From: Acidobacteriota bacterium
GTDB lineage: Bacteria > Acidobacteriota > Vicinamibacteria > Vicinamibacterales > Vicinamibacteraceae
Assembly (NCBI GenBank): GCA_023418055.1
Contig: JAEZDP010000114.1
Span: 1-6,771, forward strand
Direction: 5' to 3'
Length of the DNA stretch: 6,771 nucleotides
In this document: piece by piece, positions 4,919-6,771 of the stretch
How the letters are laid out: each line of letters opens with the position of its first letter
Position numbering within the stretch: the first letter of the stretch is position 1
Notes under the pieces: model-generated
Told to the model about the DNA's origin: nothing
Seen by the model: the letters and a program-made list of their open reading frames with translations, nothing else
Database searches by the model: none
Position numbers and translations under genes: made by a program

Positions 4919-6124
4919 ATGTCCGGTGTGAGGCGAGCCACGTGGGTCGGGGTGATGGTGGTGACGACGGCGCTGGGAGCGGCGCTGCTGGCGCAACCGC
5001 GGGGCATGGGCAACGCCGTGCCCGTCGGCCCCGACGGCGAGTGCCCGCCCGGGACGACCGAGACACGGCCGGGACGGTGTCAGGCTCCCGAAGTACCGCC
5101 GCCGAGCATTCTCGACTACCGGCCGCGCTCCACGCTCGTCACCACGACCACGCTCGTGCCCAAGGCGAAGTTCCCCGTGGTGGACATCCACAGCCACACC
5201 GGCCCGACGCCCGAGACCATCGACCGCCTGATCGGCGAAATGGACGCGATGGGCCTCCGGGTGCTCGTCAACCTGAGTGGCGGGGTGGACCCCCAGGAGA
5301 TCAAGCGCAAGGTCGACTACATCCGCAGCACGCCGCACGCCGATCGCTTCGCCGTGTTTGCCAACGTCAACTTCGAGGGGGCTGGCGGACCGGGCTGGGC
5401 CGAGCGGGCCGTGGCCGACCTCGAGGCCTCGGTGCGCCATGGGGCCGTCGGGCTGAAGATCTACAAGAGCCTCGGGCTCACCACGAAGAAACACGACGGC
5501 ACACGGCTGAAGGTGGACGACCCGGTGCTGGCGCCGGTGTGGGAGGCCTGCGGGCGCCTCGACATCCCGGTGATCATCCACACCGCAGAGCCGAAGGAGT
5601 TCTTCTCGCCGTTCGACTACCAGAACGAGCGGTGGCTCGAGCTGGCGCTCTTTCCGAGCCGTCGGAACTTCTCGCCGGGCCAGCCGACCTTCGACGAGCT
5701 GCAGGCCGAGCGCGATCGGATGTTCGAGGCCCACCCCGGCACCACGTTCATCGGCGCGCATTTCGCCTACTACGGCCACGACCTCCAGGCGGGCGCCGCG
5801 CTGCTCGATCGCCTGCCGAACGTGGTCTTCGAAGTGTCTGCCGTGCTGTACGAATTCGGCCGCGCGCCGAGAGCGTCGCGTGAGTTCTTCGTGAAGTATC
5901 AGGACCGCATCCTGTTCGGCAAGGACTCGTATGCCCCAGGCGAGTTCCCCTATTACTGGCGTGTCTTCGAGACCGACGACGAGTATTTCGACTACTACCG
6001 CGACTATCACGCGTCATGGAAGTTGTACGGCATGTACCTGCCTGACGAGGTGCTGCGCAAGGTGTACTTCGAGAACGCGCTCCGCGTGACCCCGGGCCTG
6101 CCGCAGACGGGCTGGCCGCGCTGA
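4919..6124 (+). CDS. Secreted metal-dependent amidohydrolase (amidohydrolase-2 / TIM-barrel type)
   Basis: A protein of 401 residues with a signal peptide: basic MSGVRRATW, hydrophobic 9-24, likely cleavage after LLA (residue 25). Residues 36-80 form a Pro/Thr-rich linker with two cysteines, C42 in ECPPGT and C54 in PGRC, which may form a disulfide after export. The catalytic barrel begins with VVDIHSH (87-93), the HxH metal ligands His91 and His93. It continues with GLKIYKS (178-184), IIHTAEP (219-225, His221), IGAHF (278-282, His281) and LFGKDS (332-337, Asp336). This order of HxH, His, His and Asp is the amidohydrolase-2 (PF04909) pattern, normally with one zinc-like metal; members are hydrolases or decarboxylases of cyclic or aromatic acids. 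The C-terminal stretch 347-372 is rich in Tyr and Asp (ETDDEYFDYYRDYH). Substrate is unknown. The antiporter gene follows 55 nt downstream on the same strand. Confidence 0.92.
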   Translation: MSGVRRATWVGVMVVTTALGAALLAQPRGMGNAVPVGPDGECPPGTTETRPGRCQAPEVPPPSILDYRPRSTLVTTTTLVPKAKFPVVDIHSHTGPTPETIDRLIGEMDAMGLRVLVNLSGGVDPQEIKRKVDYIRSTPHADRFAVFANVNFEGAGGPGWAERAVADLEASVRHGAVGLKIYKSLGLTTKKHDGTRLKVDDPVLAPVWEACGRLDIPVIIHTAEPKEFFSPFDYQNERWLELALFPSRRNFSPGQPTFDELQAERDRMFEAHPGTTFIGAHFAYYGHDLQAGAALLDRLPNVVFEVSAVLYEFGRAPRASREFFVKYQDRILFGKDSYAPGEFPYYWRVFETDDEYFDYYRDYHASWKLYGMYLPDEVLRKVYFENALRVTPGLPQTGWPR

Positions 6125-6179
6125 GCACGGCAGCCGCCGCGCGTGGCGCCGTGGCACGTGCGGTTTCACGGCTGTGCCC

Positions 6180-6771
6180 ATGGATGCGCTGACCGTCCTG
6201 TTCTTCGTCGGAGGGCTCGTGCTGCTGATTGGCGGCGCGGAGTGGCTGGTGCGGGGCGCATCTGCTCTGGCCGCGTCGCTTGGGATTTCGCCGCTCGTCA
6301 TCGGCCTGACGGTGGTGTCGCTCGGCACGAGCGCCCCTGAACTCGCCGTCAGCGTCACGGCCGCGCTCGCTGGCGAGTCCGACCTCGCGCTCGGCAACGT
6401 GGTGGGGTCGAACATCGCCAACATCCTGCTGGTGCTGGGGCTGTCGGCGGCGATCGCCCCGCTTGTCGTCTCGCGGCAGGTCAAGCGGCGAGAGGTGCCG
6501 CTGATGGTCGGCATCTCCGTGCTGGTGGTGGCCATGGGGAGTGACGGCGCCATCGGTCGAGGCGACGGCGTGGTGCTGGCGACGGGGCTTGTCGTCTACG
6601 TGGTGCAGGCCATCCGCCAGAGCCGGGCCGAGGAACGTGCCCTTCGCGTGGCGGCCACGGAGACGACGCCTCTTCCGGTCGGGGGCCGCGTGATGGCGCT
6701 GGAAGTGCTCCGGGCCGGCGTTGGTCTGGGCGCGCTGATGACGGGCACGCAGGGGGTGGTCGGCGGGGCCA
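6180..6771 (+). CDS. CaCA-family Na+/Ca2+ antiporter, N-terminal half (cut by right window edge)
   Basis: The frame from the ATG at 6180-6182 is open to the window end, giving 197 residues. It encodes an inner-membrane protein that exchanges Ca2+ for Na+ (or H+), YrbG-like. Predicted membrane segments lie at about 5-24, 36-62, 69-94, 105-120 and 129-145, then a polar loop (146-170) and the start of a sixth segment. The first alpha repeat is complete: GLTVVSLGTSAPELAVS (42-58) with Thr50, Ser51 and Glu54, and GNVVGSNIAN (72-81) with Ser77 and Asn81. These are the ion-coordinating residues of the family, and the numbering agrees with my recollection of the Methanocaldococcus jannaschii NCX structure. 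The final residues (LRAGVGLGALMTGTQGVVGGA) look like the start of the second half-repeat; the second alpha motif lies beyond the edge. The start has no clear Shine-Dalgarno and is 55 nt after the amidohydrolase stop, so co-transcription is possible. Confidence 0.94.
   Translation, partial: MDALTVLFFVGGLVLLIGGAEWLVRGASALAASLGISPLVIGLTVVSLGTSAPELAVSVTAALAGESDLALGNVVGSNIANILLVLGLSAAIAPLVVSRQVKRREVPLMVGISVLVVAMGSDGAIGRGDGVVLATGLVVYVVQAIRQSRAEERALRVAATETTPLPVGGRVMALEVLRAGVGLGALMTGTQGVVGGA

Noticed and set aside
4481..6010. Minus-strand open frame of about 509 codons opposite the amidohydrolase and overlapping arfB
   Set aside because: It runs antisense to conserved amidohydrolase motifs and overlaps arfB in another frame; composition is that of a shadow frame.
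6148..6172. GCCGTG / CACGGC inverted repeat in the gap between amidohydrolase and antiporter, considered as a terminator
   Set aside because: The stem is only 6 bp with a 13-nt loop and has no T-tract after it; such pairs are expected by chance in GC-rich DNA.
1..6771. Search for CRISPR repeats, insertion sequences, tRNA or rRNA genes, toxin-antitoxin or defence genes
   Set aside because: No regularly spaced repeats, terminal inverted repeats, transposase motifs, RNA-gene signatures or defence domains were seen by eye in either strand.

Overview
The window is high-GC bacterial chromosomal DNA, densely coded on both strands, with only one intergenic gap above 100 bases. Third codon positions are strongly G/C-biased and long antisense reading frames are common, as expected at this composition. 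The gene set (DUF1697, SGNH hydrolase, secreted amidohydrolase, group II decarboxylase, GT1 glycosyltransferase) and protein style suggest a soil bacterium, possibly an acidobacterium of the Vicinamibacteria type. That placement is inference; there is no rRNA or marker gene to prove it.

Layout. Positions 1-4734 form a tight minus-strand run of six genes, read right to left: arfB (ribosome-rescue hydrolase), a PLP-dependent aromatic-amino-acid-type decarboxylase, a GT1-family glycosyltransferase, a RimJ/RimL-type GNAT acetyltransferase, an exported SGNH/GDSL hydrolase and the start of a DUF1697 gene cut by the left edge. Junctions are 8-nt overlap, 29-nt overlap, 11-nt gap, 34-nt gap and 10-nt gap, so one transcript is plausible. 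Positions 4735-4918 are a divergent intergenic region with weak promoter candidates in both directions, an imperfect 9-bp inverted repeat and a strong Shine-Dalgarno. To the right, on the plus strand, lie a secreted metal-dependent amidohydrolase (4919-6124) and, 55 nt later, the first half of a CaCA-family Na+/Ca2+ antiporter cut by the right edge.

How the genes might work together. The left run combines amine formation (decarboxylase), sugar transfer (GT1), acyl transfer (GNAT) and ester hydrolysis (SGNH). This could be a small tailoring cassette, but each family is also common alone, and arfB and DUF1697 do not belong to such a pathway. The plus-strand pair shows no obvious functional link. 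No mobile element, CRISPR array, tRNA, rRNA or phage gene was seen. I do not find convincing evidence of a new defence or mobile system; the most follow-worthy points are the overlapping gene run and the inverted repeat in the amidohydrolase leader.
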